Positions 7,240-15,407 of a stretch of DNA of 16,351 nt are shown in pieces (within the stretch, counting starts at the first letter, position 1; every line of letters starts with the position of its first letter). The translations under genes were made by a program, and so were the position numbers. The notes under the pieces were generated by a model. The model saw only the letters and a list, made by a program, of their open reading frames with translations. It had not been told where the DNA came from and did no database searches. The DNA is taken from contig JAEUQE010000212.1 in assembly GCA_016789785.1 (NCBI GenBank), positions 1-16,351 of the forward strand. The letters are read 5' to 3'. Origin of the DNA: Bryobacterales bacterium. GTDB lineage: Bacteria; Acidobacteriota; Terriglobia; Bryobacterales; Bryobacteraceae.

Positions 7240-7674
7240 CTATCCGGAAATCAAGGACAGCATGTTGCTCGACGCCGGGCGGAAGCCCACCTGGACCGAA
7301 ATCTTCATCGCCGCCTCGCGGATCTGCGCGGCCGCGCCATCGATCGCGCGGTTCGACAACACATGTACGATCGCATACCCGCGCTCACGGATCTTCCGCA
7401 GATCTTCCTTGAGATCACTCGCCGAGCAGAGTGTGTGTTTCGTGAACCGTTTCAGTTTCCGCCCTGCGATGCGGTTCACTAACTCCGATGGCTGCCAGGC
7501 CAAAATCGCCTTACCCAGACCTGTTGCGCGCAGAGGCCGCCGTTCTCCCGTGTCTGCGTACAGGTAAAGCCCGCTCGGAACGGGGAAGCAACCGTTGAAG
7601 GGCTTGACCGTCAGAGCAATACTCGCGATGGAAACAATACCGGCGTCTACAGGGTTTCTCTGGGTAAGCCGATT
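7240..7674 (-). pseudogene. IclR family transcriptional regulator remnant
   Basis: The frame between the TGA at 7677-7675 and the TAG at 7240 contains the core of an IclR effector-binding domain: LYADTGERRPLRATGLGKAI, then LAWQPSELVNRIAGRKL, KRFTKHTL and DLRKIRERGYAI. After GYAI the roughly 40 residues that normally follow are missing, and the text resumes with the family's last helix (AAAQIREAAMKISVQVGFRP). Just upstream in another frame, at about 7660-7700, NEIGLPRETL looks like part of the DNA-binding helix-turn-helix. So the gene has lost most of its N-terminus, carries a frameshift and has an internal deletion. There is no usable start codon other than a TTG at 7503 inside the domain. 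It probably once regulated a neighbouring catabolic gene, perhaps the broken dehydrogenase beside it; that link is a guess. Confidence 0.75.
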
Positions 7675-7821
7675 TCATTAGGTACGGCTGTGGAGGTCGA
7701 AATCCACACTGGCTACATCATGGATTGGAGTGCCCTTCCTTTGTAACGAACTGGCGAATCGCGCCGGTAGACGTCGATGTCCTCTGCATGACTCAGCCAT
7801 GTAGATCGAACGAAATGGATT

Positions 7822-7841
7822 GTTTGGACAGGTTTGGACAG
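7822..7841. repeat. 10-bp perfect tandem duplication before a broken gene
   Basis: GTTTGGACAG occurs twice without a gap and ends in the GGAGG ribosome binding site of the gene at 7852. The rest of 7675-7851 shows no gene or clear signal. Confidence 0.9.
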
Positions 7842-7851
7842 GAGGTCTCTT

Positions 7852-8954
7852 GTGAACCGCACGGCTGCTTTCCGGACATTCGCAGTTCCGATGTTCGTTT
7901 GCTTGGCAATCAGCTTGCGCGGCCAGTGTTCGGTGCCCCCACAAACTGCCGCCAGAGAGGCACTTTACGATGCCACGGAACGGTTGAGGGTGACCTTCGG
8001 CACGAACCTTCTCACCTACTTCCCCGGGGAGGAGAGCCGGCTGAGGGTGACCGTCAAGAACGCGAGGGCGGCTGCGACTACCGGAGCGTCACCATTCCAC
8101 ACTGACAGACCGAGATTCGAACATACGACTTCAACAGTGCAGACTCGCCGCATGAGGGCAACAGCGGCGCACCCGATTTGGGCGACTATCGGATGTCGTA
8201 CACGTTTGCGGACACCCCAGCGCCCGGATTCGATTTCCGTGTCGTGCTCCCGATTTTCGAGACTGGTCATTCCTTGCGCCTTCTGCCCGACGGCATCCCC
8301 GAGCAGGAAGGGGACTCGCCGCCCTCACCTGTCAAGCGATACCGCACTTTCCTTGCGGTGCGATCGGAGGGAATGAGCTATGTTTGGGTCAAGACAGTGG
8401 AGGACGATGGACTAGCGCTTCTGGCGGAGACCCCAAAGTTCCGTGCAGGGCTCCCACTCGACGATTCGTTGCCTTTGCGGCGCATCGCGCGAAGTGCACA
8501 GCCCATCGCGAGCATGTCGGCAGCGGCCCACGCGACTGGCACTTACACGGTCACTTACCGCACGGCAACAGGAGTGGATCACACGGTTCGTGTCGGCGCC
8601 GACATCTTCCCGATCGACGGTGCACCGTTGTACGAGGACGTCACGCTACGCACGCAAGTCACCACCACGAGATTCCTGTTCAGCCGCGTTACAGGACTCT
8701 TCCACGGTACAGTAACGGTGCGCAACACCGGGACCACGCCAATCGAAGGCCCGATCCACATGGTAGTCGATGGGCTTACGCCCGGAGTGCAAGTCGCCAA
8801 CCCCGCGGGTCTGTTCCAAGGCAAGGCCTATCTCACACTCCCGGCGATTTCACTCGCTCCGAATGCACAAACCCAAGTAATGATCTCGTTCATGAACCCG
8901 TCGATGGTGGCGATCAAAAACACCTGGCAAATTCTCAGCGGCCCGATCTTCTGA
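7852..8954 (+). pseudogene. Secreted protein of unknown function, broken by a 1-nt frameshift
   Basis: A GTG start at 7852 has a GGAGG site 6 nt upstream and opens a frame with a hydrophobic signal sequence (FRTFAVPMFVCLAISL) followed by mature-like sequence with LRVTVKN, typical of an Ig-like strand, up to PFHTD near 8105. From about 8106 the sensible sequence continues one frame back: YDFNSADSPHEGNSGAPDLG, then GDYRMSYTFADTPAPG, to the stop at 8954. That frame has a stop at 8103-8105, so it cannot be read from further upstream. One deleted base near 8103-8115 explains this. The C-terminal 110 residues (FHGTVTVRNTGTTPIEGPIH and following) look like an Ig-fold domain seen in many acidobacterial exported proteins. 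The rest has no known family that I can name. A sequencing error would also explain the break; no slippery heptamer is seen. Confidence 0.7.
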
Positions 8955-9007
8955 AGGCGTCCGCAGTGTGCGCCGTCGCGGCCACCAGTATTACAATCAA
9001 GCTCGAC

Positions 9008-10216
9008 ATGCACCGCAGGAGCTTCCTCACTCTCGCTGGCGCCGCGCAACTGACCGCGCAGCCAAGTGCGCAGCCGCCCTCGCGGCCCGCCGTCCGCAGC
9101 GGCTACGTCGACTGGAACTGGCAGAGCTGGCGTGAAATCACCGGCGAATCGCGCCCTGGCCTCACCTCCGAACAGACGGGTAAGGCCGCGCTCGCCGATC
9201 TCGTCACCAGGAACATGACGGCTCCGCAATGGGACGCCAAACGCGCCGAAATCCGCCGAATTCTCGACGTTTTCCTCGGCACGCCCCCCTCCTCGAAACC
9301 ACCGCTCGAAGCCAAGGTTACCGGCGAAACCACGCTCGCCGACCACACTCGGCGCAGCGTCCGGTTTCAAGTGGAGCCCGATGAGTTCGCCCCCGCCTTC
9401 CTTCTGATCCCGAAGACGCGCCGTGGAAGCATGCCGGCCGTCATCGTGCCGCATCAAACTACGCAGGAGGGTAAGCGCGAACCCGCGGGGCTCGCCGGCA
9501 ACCCGAGGCTCCATTGGGCGCTCGATCTCGTCCGCCGCGGGTATGTTACTTTCACTTACGACGCGGCCTGTTTCGGCGAACGTCACGACCCGTCGAGCGG
9601 CCACTATGGGGATGCGATTCCCTTCTATCGCAAGCATCCTCGCTGGTCAATGCTGGGTAAGATGATCTGGGATCTGAGCCGCGCCATAGACTATCTGGAG
9701 ACTCTCGGTTTCGTGGATTCCGCGCGCATCGCCTCGGCAGGTCATTCGCACGGCGGTTACACGACGTTCGTGGGCATGGCGCTCGATCCCCGCCTTCGCG
9801 CCGGAGTCAGCAGTTGCGGCTTCGATACTTTCCGCTACGACGGGAACGTGTGGCGTTGGAGCCACGCCACGGCACTGTTGCCCCGTCTCGGCTTCTACAT
9901 TTCGAGCCCGCACATCCACATGCGCAACTACGGCGGAGTTCCCGATAGCGAGACGATTCAGACACCCTTCGACCTCCACCATGTTCTCGCCCTCATCGCC
10001 CCGAGGCCGCTTCTCCTCACCGCTTCCGACGATGACAACATCTTTCCGAACTCCGGTTGGAGCACGCGGCAGTCAGCGGCGAAGTTAGAACCGGTGTATC
10101 ACCTCTTGGGCGCGCGCGAACAACTTGCGACTTACTATTTCCGCGGAGGCCACGGATTCCCGCCCGAGGCACAGGATCGCGCATGGGCCTGGCTGGACCG
10201 CTGCCTGATGCGGTAA
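9008..10216 (+). CDS. Exported alpha/beta hydrolase (acetyl-xylan-esterase/dienelactone-hydrolase-like)
   Basis: I take the ATG at 9008, giving 402 residues that begin MHRRSFLTLAGAAQL, a twin-arginine type signal; the frame is open much further upstream but that part overlaps the preceding gene and is not protein-like. The catalytic triad is visible: Ser247 in the elbow GHSHGG (245-250), an Asp in DDDNIFP (probably 343), and His382 in RGGHGFP. AFLLIPK, PAVIVPHQT and RGYVTFTYDAACFGER are the core strands and oxyanion region expected of this large esterase group (Abhydrolase_7-like). It probably removes acyl or ester groups from plant or microbial polymers outside the cytoplasm; the substrate is not deducible. 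There is no clear ribosome binding site; a TACAAT lies 10 nt before the ATG. Its stop codon is the start of structured element A. Confidence 0.88.
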   Translation: MHRRSFLTLAGAAQLTAQPSAQPPSRPAVRSGYVDWNWQSWREITGESRPGLTSEQTGKAALADLVTRNMTAPQWDAKRAEIRRILDVFLGTPPSSKPPLEAKVTGETTLADHTRRSVRFQVEPDEFAPAFLLIPKTRRGSMPAVIVPHQTTQEGKREPAGLAGNPRLHWALDLVRRGYVTFTYDAACFGERHDPSSGHYGDAIPFYRKHPRWSMLGKMIWDLSRAIDYLETLGFVDSARIASAGHSHGGYTTFVGMALDPRLRAGVSSCGFDTFRYDGNVWRWSHATALLPRLGFYISSPHIHMRNYGGVPDSETIQTPFDLHHVLALIAPRPLLLTASDDDNIFPNSGWSTRQSAAKLEPVYHLLGAREQLATYYFRGGHGFPPEAQDRAWAWLDRCLMR

Positions 10217-10328
10217 CGCAGGCTTCAGGCGGCTTCAGGCTGCCGCGTCGAGACTAAAGACTCATCTCGACGCCTCCTCAACTTACTACTTCGGCCACTT
10301 CGGCCAGTGGCGCCGGCGTTCGCCGAAG
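10211..10328 (+). repeat. Structured element A (related to element B at 15649)
   Basis: It begins CGGTAACGCAGGC, whose TAA is the hydrolase stop. A GC-rich segment follows with a perfect 10-bp duplication (GGCTTCAGGC at 10221-10230 and 10231-10240). Then comes a perfect 9-bp stem GCGTCGAGA/TCTCGACGC (10245-10253 with 10265-10273). After a 9-bp duplication (ACTTCGGCC at 10288-10296 and 10297-10305) there is a 7-bp stem CTTCGGC/GCCGAAG (10298-10304 with 10322-10328). The order CGGTARCGCAGGC, TGCC, GCGTC stem, GACGCCTYC is shared with element B. The central stem-loop may also end the hydrolase transcript. Confidence 0.6.
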
Positions 10329-10509
10329 CGCCACGTGCGCCGGCCTGACTCGACCGCTGCCTGCGCTGGATTGCAGCCTCACGCACACGCCCCAAGCGAG
10401 CGGACAGCCACCTTGCCCTGGCGCGGTCCTCCCGCATACCCTTTGATTCGCGCAGCCACGGTGGGTGGCGATCCAACGGGCATTCACTGCGTCAAGGGAC
10501 AAGCCGGGT
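10329..10509. other. Intergenic region between convergent genes
   Basis: The stretch between element A and the stop of the next minus-strand gene has only chance open frames. I see no further signal in it. Confidence 0.5.
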
Positions 10510-11541
10510 TCACCGGCTGCCGTCGGAGGACCGCTCGCCCGTGTCGACTACCTCGAAATCAGAGCCCTTCACCCGTCGAAGCGCCTCAAGGCCTTTCAAC
10601 CGGGAGTCCGGAGAAATCGACATCAGCCAATCCTTGCCGTTATCGGCGACGAACATCCCGTAGCGCTTGAGCCCTTCGAGGATGGCGCGTGCGTGCGGCG
10701 GGAATGTGGATGTGTCGAAGTCCTTGCGCAGCCTCAGGCGCTCGCCCATGCGCGGCAGCAAGGAGTCGGTATGCGGGCTGGCAAAGTGCGTCGCCGGCAG
10801 CACGTAGGCGCGGCGGGAACGGCGAACCGTGAAACGCATCGCATGGCGCACCATTCCGCGCTCGCATTCATCGAAACGCACGCTGGCGGGGAACACTGGC
10901 AGTCCGGCGGCGTCCGACGATGTCCAACCTTCGGGCCGCAGGGCGCCGCTGCGAAGGTCGAAGGTTGCGGCGTTGGAGGCTTCCCAGCCTGAGTCCGTTT
11001 TGCGCGCCTGCCAGAACTCGTGCAGTTTACCGTTCACCGGGTCCACGATCAACAGATGGCGGTCGCCCGTGCCGTTGCGCTGAATCTCCTCAAGCGATTG
11101 GCCGGGCCTTGCGACTGCCTTGGCATCTTCATTGACCGCCAGAGGCCAGTTCTCGATGGGCGCGTTCGCGGGCACCGGGAAGGGCCCCGGATCCGATTCC
11201 TTCGGATAGAGCAGGAGCTTCACGGGAATGCGCGGTTGATTCGGCGGCACGATCACGAAATTCATGTCGAGGTTGTAACCCAGTGGCTTGTCCGCGCCGA
11301 TGGAGGCGATGATGCGGGCGGAATCCGGATGCACCGGGCGATTCGAAATGTCCCGGTTCCAGGGATTGTCCGGCGGAAAGACCTGCAGGGCGCTGAGGAT
11401 GCGATCGGCTTCGGGAGCGCCGAACAGCACGGGTTGGGTGATTCTTGGCATCGCGGGACGCGATTGCGCGTAGACCCCAGCGAAGCAGATTGAGAGGGGA
11501 ATCAGGGCGAGCAAAGGAATGGGGCGTGGGGAGGGTCTCAT
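10510..11541 (-). CDS. Secreted conserved protein of unknown function
   Basis: The ATG at 11541 gives 343 residues starting with a clear signal peptide (IPLLALIPLSICFAGVYA, cleavage near residue 25). An upstream start at 11622 would add 27 residues unlike a signal peptide, so I reject it. The mature part has a string of motifs I recall from uncharacterised secreted proteins of soil bacteria: FPPDNPWNRDIS (55-66), KESDPGPFPVPANAPIE (114-130), GDRHLLIVD (159-167), ATFDLRSGALRPEGWTSSDA (192-211), AAGLPVFPASVRFDE (211-225), RHAMRFTV (232-239), MGERLRL (265-271), RYGMFVADNG (293-302) and GSDFEVVD (326-333). Conserved Asp, Glu, His and Trp are many, but I cannot assign an activity. It is divergent from the SLH protein gene, with 131 bp between the two starts. 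A TATCAT box lies 6 nt before the ATG. Confidence 0.88.
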   Translation of the reverse strand: MRPSPRPIPLLALIPLSICFAGVYAQSRPAMPRITQPVLFGAPEADRILSALQVFPPDNPWNRDISNRPVHPDSARIIASIGADKPLGYNLDMNFVIVPPNQPRIPVKLLLYPKESDPGPFPVPANAPIENWPLAVNEDAKAVARPGQSLEEIQRNGTGDRHLLIVDPVNGKLHEFWQARKTDSGWEASNAATFDLRSGALRPEGWTSSDAAGLPVFPASVRFDECERGMVRHAMRFTVRRSRRAYVLPATHFASPHTDSLLPRMGERLRLRKDFDTSTFPPHARAILEGLKRYGMFVADNGKDWLMSISPDSRLKGLEALRRVKGSDFEVVDTGERSSDGSR

Positions 11542-11547
11542 GGTTTC

Positions 11548-11663
11548 ATGATAGGGAATTCCATCGCGCGCGAGTTTGAAAAAGCCGCGGACGGTCCTGT
11601 CGTGTCGGGGCGCGCCGGGCACGCCCTGACTCAGTCCGCGAGACCGGATCCGTCCGCTATAGT
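11548..11663. promoter_or_regulatory. Divergent -10-like boxes close to two start codons
   Basis: On the minus strand TATCAT (11553-11548) ends 6 nt before the ATG at 11541. On the plus strand TATAGT (11658-11663) ends 9 nt before the ATG at 11673, with AGGAAGG between. If used, both transcripts would have almost no leader. Neither has a good -35 box. Confidence 0.35.
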
Positions 11664-11672
11664 AGGAAGGCG

Positions 11673-14021
11673 ATGCTACTTCTTTTCCTGGTCTCGCTAT
11701 TGTTTTTGTTAGTTCCCGTAGCTCCAGCGCAACCCGTTTCGTTCAGCGTGGCTGGAACCTTCGCTGGACAACCCAGCCATCAGTTTCGCACTCCGGCCGG
11801 CGACATGACTGTCGAGTTTGATCCAACCACCGTTGTCAGCATTGATGCACCGCGGTCCAACTTACAGGTAGTCGAAATTGCGAAAATCCGTGTGACGAAA
11901 ACCGGAAATCCTCTGATCAGCCGCCTCACGCTGCCTGATCTTCCATTTACGGTGACCGTAACACACACCAGCGGCGAGAGTATACGGTTCAATGGGTACA
12001 TTCGTCTGGAACCTCTGGAGTTCGGATCGGCCTTGATGCTTGCGTGGTCGCAAGAGCAAGTGTCGGCAATCGCAGGAGTGACCTTCGGGTGTGAGCCTGG
12101 GTTGAGGCTGCTGGCTGTTGGAATTGGCTTGGGTGACACCGCCGTTTCGTTGTATCTTTCAGCCACACGGATGCGGTTTATTCTTGATCCGCCAGTCCTC
12201 AGCCTGACCGTGGCGTCGCGGACGATTTCCGAGCACCAGGTGAGAGTCAACTTGCCGCAAGGGACGCAACTCAGGATTGGGAGCCCATATCTGCACGCCA
12301 CCGTGACGGGCCCGGATACTGTGAAGCTCACTGCCAATCATTGGCTCAATTTCCCGTTGACGACATCAGTCATCGTGCTCTTCAGCGCGCCCGGTGTGGA
12401 ACCTGCGGTTCTGCGGGTGAACTTGAACCTCGTTCCGAATCCGGATTTCCTCGAATTATCCCCCAAGGAGGTGACTTTCGCATACACCCGGGGAAGCCCG
12501 CCGCCGCCGGCCCAGGTGGTTTCGGTGAACTCCGCAAAGCCGTTCCATCTGGCTCAGTTCTCCTGGGACACGAACTGGCTCAGCCCGGCGTTGAGTGGTA
12601 ACAACCTCATCCTTTCACCTTTGGTTACGAGTAAGCCGGCTGGCACGCACCGTACGATCGTCAGCCTGCGGAACGACGGTGGAACCCATTCAAGCGTCTA
12701 TGTGAACTTTTTTGTGAACGACGGTCCGGGCAGTGTGAATGTGGCCCGCAGCCCGTCATTCGGAGGAACGGTCCAGGTTACGCCGGGTCAGGGCCCTTAT
12801 CTGAACGGTTCTCGCATCAGGCTCTCGGCCACACCTGCGCCGGGATTCGTCTTCGGACGATGGACGGGGGCTCTCCGGGATATCGACAGTACGGTTGAGT
12901 TGCCGGTGAACGGTACGGTGAACGTCACGGCCGAGTTCCTGCCGGCGTCCGGATCTTGCACCTACTCTTTGAACCCTGCAAAGATACAAGCGAACCAAGG
13001 GGACGATGGCTTTGTCGAGGTCCACACACAGGCAGGGTGCCCCTGGACGGTGGGAGACCCTCCCTCCTGGTTTCGACTTCGGTCCCCGGCCAGCGGGATT
13101 GGGCCAGCGGTGATTTATTACACGGTCTCGCTGCAAGCACCGCAGCAAGCGCAGAGCGCGGACATCCGGATTGCCAGCAGGTATCTGCGCGTGGATGCCC
13201 CGAATTGTGCGAGCGTTTCGTCGTTGCTCTCCGCGTCTCTTCCTACAGCGGGCGGTACGGCGGCGCTCCGGATTTCAACGGGTTGCTTCCCCTATGTAAG
13301 TCCACAGAGTTGGCTAAGAACTCCGTCACTCCTGGGCGGCTTTTCTGAACCGCAGGAACTTCTGTTACCGGTGGACTCGAACTCAGAACCGAATCCGCGG
13401 GCAGGGTCAATCACTGTGGCGACACAGAGGATGGTGACGATTCAGCGTGCCGCGAATCCTGTTGCGCCATTCGCCGATGTGGACGTAAGTCATCCGTTCG
13501 CGGACCATGTCGCGATCCTGAAGCTCAATGGCGCGGTAGACTCCTGTTCACCGGGACTGTTTTGCCCCGATGCGAACATCCTTCGTGGAGAGATGGCGGA
13601 GTTGCTCGTCCGGTCGATGTTAAGGACGGACGACTTCATCACGCCATCCGGCCCGCGATTTAGTGATGTTCCTCCCGGACACCCAAAGTACCGGTGGATT
13701 CAGAAACTGGCGGAGCTGGGTGTCTCCAACGGTTGCGCACCCACCCTCTTCTGCCCGGATGCCCCTGTGCCTCGTGAGCAGATGGCGGCACTCATTGTTC
13801 GTGCGCGCGCCGGGCTCCTGGCAGCTCCCGCTCCAGTTTCCGGCCACACCTCTGCTTTCGCCGATGTCGCCAACAACAACATCTTCGCGGCCCACATCAT
13901 TCGTATCCACTGGTGGGGAGTTACGGCCGGGTGCCACAGCAATGCGTTCTGTCCATCAGACCTCACCACGCGCGGCCAGATGGCGGCCTTCCTTGTCCGG
14001 GCATTCTTCACACCTTGGTAG
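11673..14021 (+). CDS. Large surface protein with BACON-like domains and three SLH domains
   Basis: This 782-residue protein has a signal peptide (1-19). Residues 20-255 are beta-rich and unassigned. Residues 258-348 resemble a BACON domain (DFLELSPKEVTFAYTRG). Residues 353-422 match the repeat PF18998 type (GSVNVARSPSFGGTV, RIRLSATPAPGFVFGRWTG, VTAEF). Residues 429-510 are a BACON domain with CTYSLNPAKI and AGCPWTV, and 511-592 a degenerate second copy. Residues 599-782 are three SLH repeats (starting PFADV, RFSDV, AFADV; each ending in an RGEMAELLVR, REQMAALIVR or RGQMAAFLVR helix). SLH domains usually bind cell-wall or surface polymers, so the protein is likely anchored at the surface with its BACON part binding glycans or proteins. 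Each SLH repeat carries a C-x5-C pair. The start is supported by AGGAAGG. Confidence 0.88.
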   Translation: MLLLFLVSLLFLLVPVAPAQPVSFSVAGTFAGQPSHQFRTPAGDMTVEFDPTTVVSIDAPRSNLQVVEIAKIRVTKTGNPLISRLTLPDLPFTVTVTHTSGESIRFNGYIRLEPLEFGSALMLAWSQEQVSAIAGVTFGCEPGLRLLAVGIGLGDTAVSLYLSATRMRFILDPPVLSLTVASRTISEHQVRVNLPQGTQLRIGSPYLHATVTGPDTVKLTANHWLNFPLTTSVIVLFSAPGVEPAVLRVNLNLVPNPDFLELSPKEVTFAYTRGSPPPPAQVVSVNSAKPFHLAQFSWDTNWLSPALSGNNLILSPLVTSKPAGTHRTIVSLRNDGGTHSSVYVNFFVNDGPGSVNVARSPSFGGTVQVTPGQGPYLNGSRIRLSATPAPGFVFGRWTGALRDIDSTVELPVNGTVNVTAEFLPASGSCTYSLNPAKIQANQGDDGFVEVHTQAGCPWTVGDPPSWFRLRSPASGIGPAVIYYTVSLQAPQQAQSADIRIASRYLRVDAPNCASVSSLLSASLPTAGGTAALRISTGCFPYVSPQSWLRTPSLLGGFSEPQELLLPVDSNSEPNPRAGSITVATQRMVTIQRAANPVAPFADVDVSHPFADHVAILKLNGAVDSCSPGLFCPDANILRGEMAELLVRSMLRTDDFITPSGPRFSDVPPGHPKYRWIQKLAELGVSNGCAPTLFCPDAPVPREQMAALIVRARAGLLAAPAPVSGHTSAFADVANNNIFAAHIIRIHWWGVTAGCHSNAFCPSDLTTRGQMAAFLVRAFFTPW

Positions 14022-14025
14022 GCTT

Positions 14026-14043
14026 GGCGAACGGCGGATCGCC
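14026..14043. terminator. Weak stem-loop between convergent genes
   Basis: GGCGA (14026-14030) can pair with TCGCC (14039-14043) in the 25-bp gap between two facing stop codons. The stem is only 5 bp and there is no T-run, so this is a tentative call. Confidence 0.2.
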
Positions 14044-14046
14044 CAC

Positions 14047-15393
14047 TTACTCGACCCGCTTGGCCGGCATATCCCGCCCGCCCTGATGCAGAATCACCTG
14101 GCTGGCTTTTCCGTCCGCCCCGGGGACGAAGGTCAGTTGCGCGTCCACAACCTTCAGGAAGAACTTCGTCTCCGATTCCGGAAATACTTCAATTGCCGGT
14201 TGCCCCGTGGCTTGCGTCATCAGCCGTGAGCCTTCGCGCTTCACTGTCAACCGGAAGTTCGGGGCCAACTCATAAACACCCGCATACTTGTCGTAGATCT
14301 CTGGATTCAGCGTGATCTCCTTGCGCACTTTCGGAGTTTGGTACGGCGCATCGTAGAGCATCGCTGCCAGTCCCATGGCGACCTGTTGCGCGTCGGCCTG
14401 CTGTAAGTTGCTGAGCACGATCACCGCGCCCTGATCTTCCGGCATGCGCATGATCATGGTGGAGAAGCCGTCGATCCCGCCTCCGTGACCCACCATCTTG
14501 CGTCCTCCCGCCATCCCTACCGTCCAGCCGTAGGCGTAGTTACTCTTCACGGGCGTGAACATCCGCTCCCGGACGGCCTGCGGAAGCACCTTGTCCGTGT
14601 ACAGGGCGCGATCCCAGAGATACAGATCATCCACGGTCGAGTACAATGCCCCGGCGGCGTGCGGCTGGCTCATGTCCAGATAGTCGGAGTTCCGGATCTC
14701 ATCGCCCCGTTTGCTATAACCCGCGGCGCGATTGGGCAGGATATCGTGCCAGTGATCGTAGCCCGAATTTTTCATCCCCAGCGGATCGAGGATGTGTTTG
14801 CGTAGAAACGCTTCGTAGCTCACGCCGGAAGCCCTCTGGATGATATCGCCCAGCAGCGCGTAGCCCGAGTTGCTGTACTTCCACTGGGAGCCTGGCTCGA
14901 ATTCGAGCGGCTTGCCGCGAAACAGCGCCACCAGATCCGGCAATGGCATCGGGCGGAACTTGTTCTTTCCGTATGCCGGATCGTTTGTGTAACTCGGAAC
15001 GCCACCCGTATGGCTGAGTAAATGGTGAATCGTCACCTTTTTCCAAGCTTCCGGTGCATCGGGCAGATGCTTGTCGATTGTATCTTCAACCGACAGTTTC
15101 TTCTGCTGCTCCAGGATCAGAATACAGGCAGCCGTAAATTGCTTGGTGATCGACCCGAGGCGCATCTTCGTTTCGGGTGTGTTGGCGATCGACCATTCGC
15201 GATTCGCCATGCCGACGCCTTTACGCAACACCACCTGCCCGTTCCGCGCCGCCAGCACGGTGCCTGAGAACTGATTGACGTCCTGATGGGCCTTCAGAAA
15301 CTCTTCGGCTTTTGCGGCAAGGCCTGACGGTTGGGCGGACGCCGAGGTCGTAATGAAGAGCGCGGCAAGGAATGCTGTGGAGAAGAGTCGCAT
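14047..15393 (-). CDS. Secreted serine hydrolase of the beta-lactamase class C / penicillin-binding-protein-like family
   Basis: The 448-residue protein starts with a signal peptide (MRLFSTAFLAALFITTSASA, 1-20). The active-site motifs of the family are present: S81-I-T-K84 (nucleophile Ser and base Lys), Y173-S-N175, and HGGG at 303-306 in place of KTG. HHLLSHTGGVPSY (123-135) is the usual conserved stretch. Residues from about 360 to the end form a C-terminal beta domain (KYAGVYELAPNFRLTVKREG), as in DUF3471-bearing members. Such proteins are usually esterases or D-aminopeptidase/carboxypeptidase-like enzymes rather than true beta-lactamases; resistance should not be assumed. A TATACC box lies 8 nt before the ATG. 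The gene faces the SLH gene with 25 bp between stops and is far from the BlaI/M56 pair, so no direct control by it is implied. Confidence 0.93.
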   Translation of the reverse strand: MRLFSTAFLAALFITTSASAQPSGLAAKAEEFLKAHQDVNQFSGTVLAARNGQVVLRKGVGMANREWSIANTPETKMRLGSITKQFTAACILILEQQKKLSVEDTIDKHLPDAPEAWKKVTIHHLLSHTGGVPSYTNDPAYGKNKFRPMPLPDLVALFRGKPLEFEPGSQWKYSNSGYALLGDIIQRASGVSYEAFLRKHILDPLGMKNSGYDHWHDILPNRAAGYSKRGDEIRNSDYLDMSQPHAAGALYSTVDDLYLWDRALYTDKVLPQAVRERMFTPVKSNYAYGWTVGMAGGRKMVGHGGGIDGFSTMIMRMPEDQGAVIVLSNLQQADAQQVAMGLAAMLYDAPYQTPKVRKEITLNPEIYDKYAGVYELAPNFRLTVKREGSRLMTQATGQPAIEVFPESETKFFLKVVDAQLTFVPGADGKASQVILHQGGRDMPAKRVE

Positions 15394-15401
15394 ATCCAGA
15401 T

Positions 15402-15407
15402 GGTATA
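15402..15407 (-). promoter_or_regulatory. -10-like box near the serine hydrolase start
   Basis: TATACC on the minus strand ends 8 nt before the ATG at 15393. No convincing -35 box is seen, and no ribosome binding site, so a very short leader is possible. Confidence 0.3.

Noticed and set aside
7852..8954. Programmed -1 frameshift
   Set aside because: No slippery heptamer or downstream pseudoknot signal is seen near 8100-8115; a deletion or read error is simpler.
8384..10216. 610-codon version of the alpha/beta hydrolase
   Set aside because: The first 208 codons are antisense-quality sequence over the preceding gene; the signal peptide begins at 9008.
14047..15393. Antibiotic-resistance beta-lactamase controlled by the BlaI/M56 pair
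   Set aside because: The genes are 13 kb apart, no BlaI-like dyad was seen before it, and the C-terminal domain is that of general serine hydrolases.
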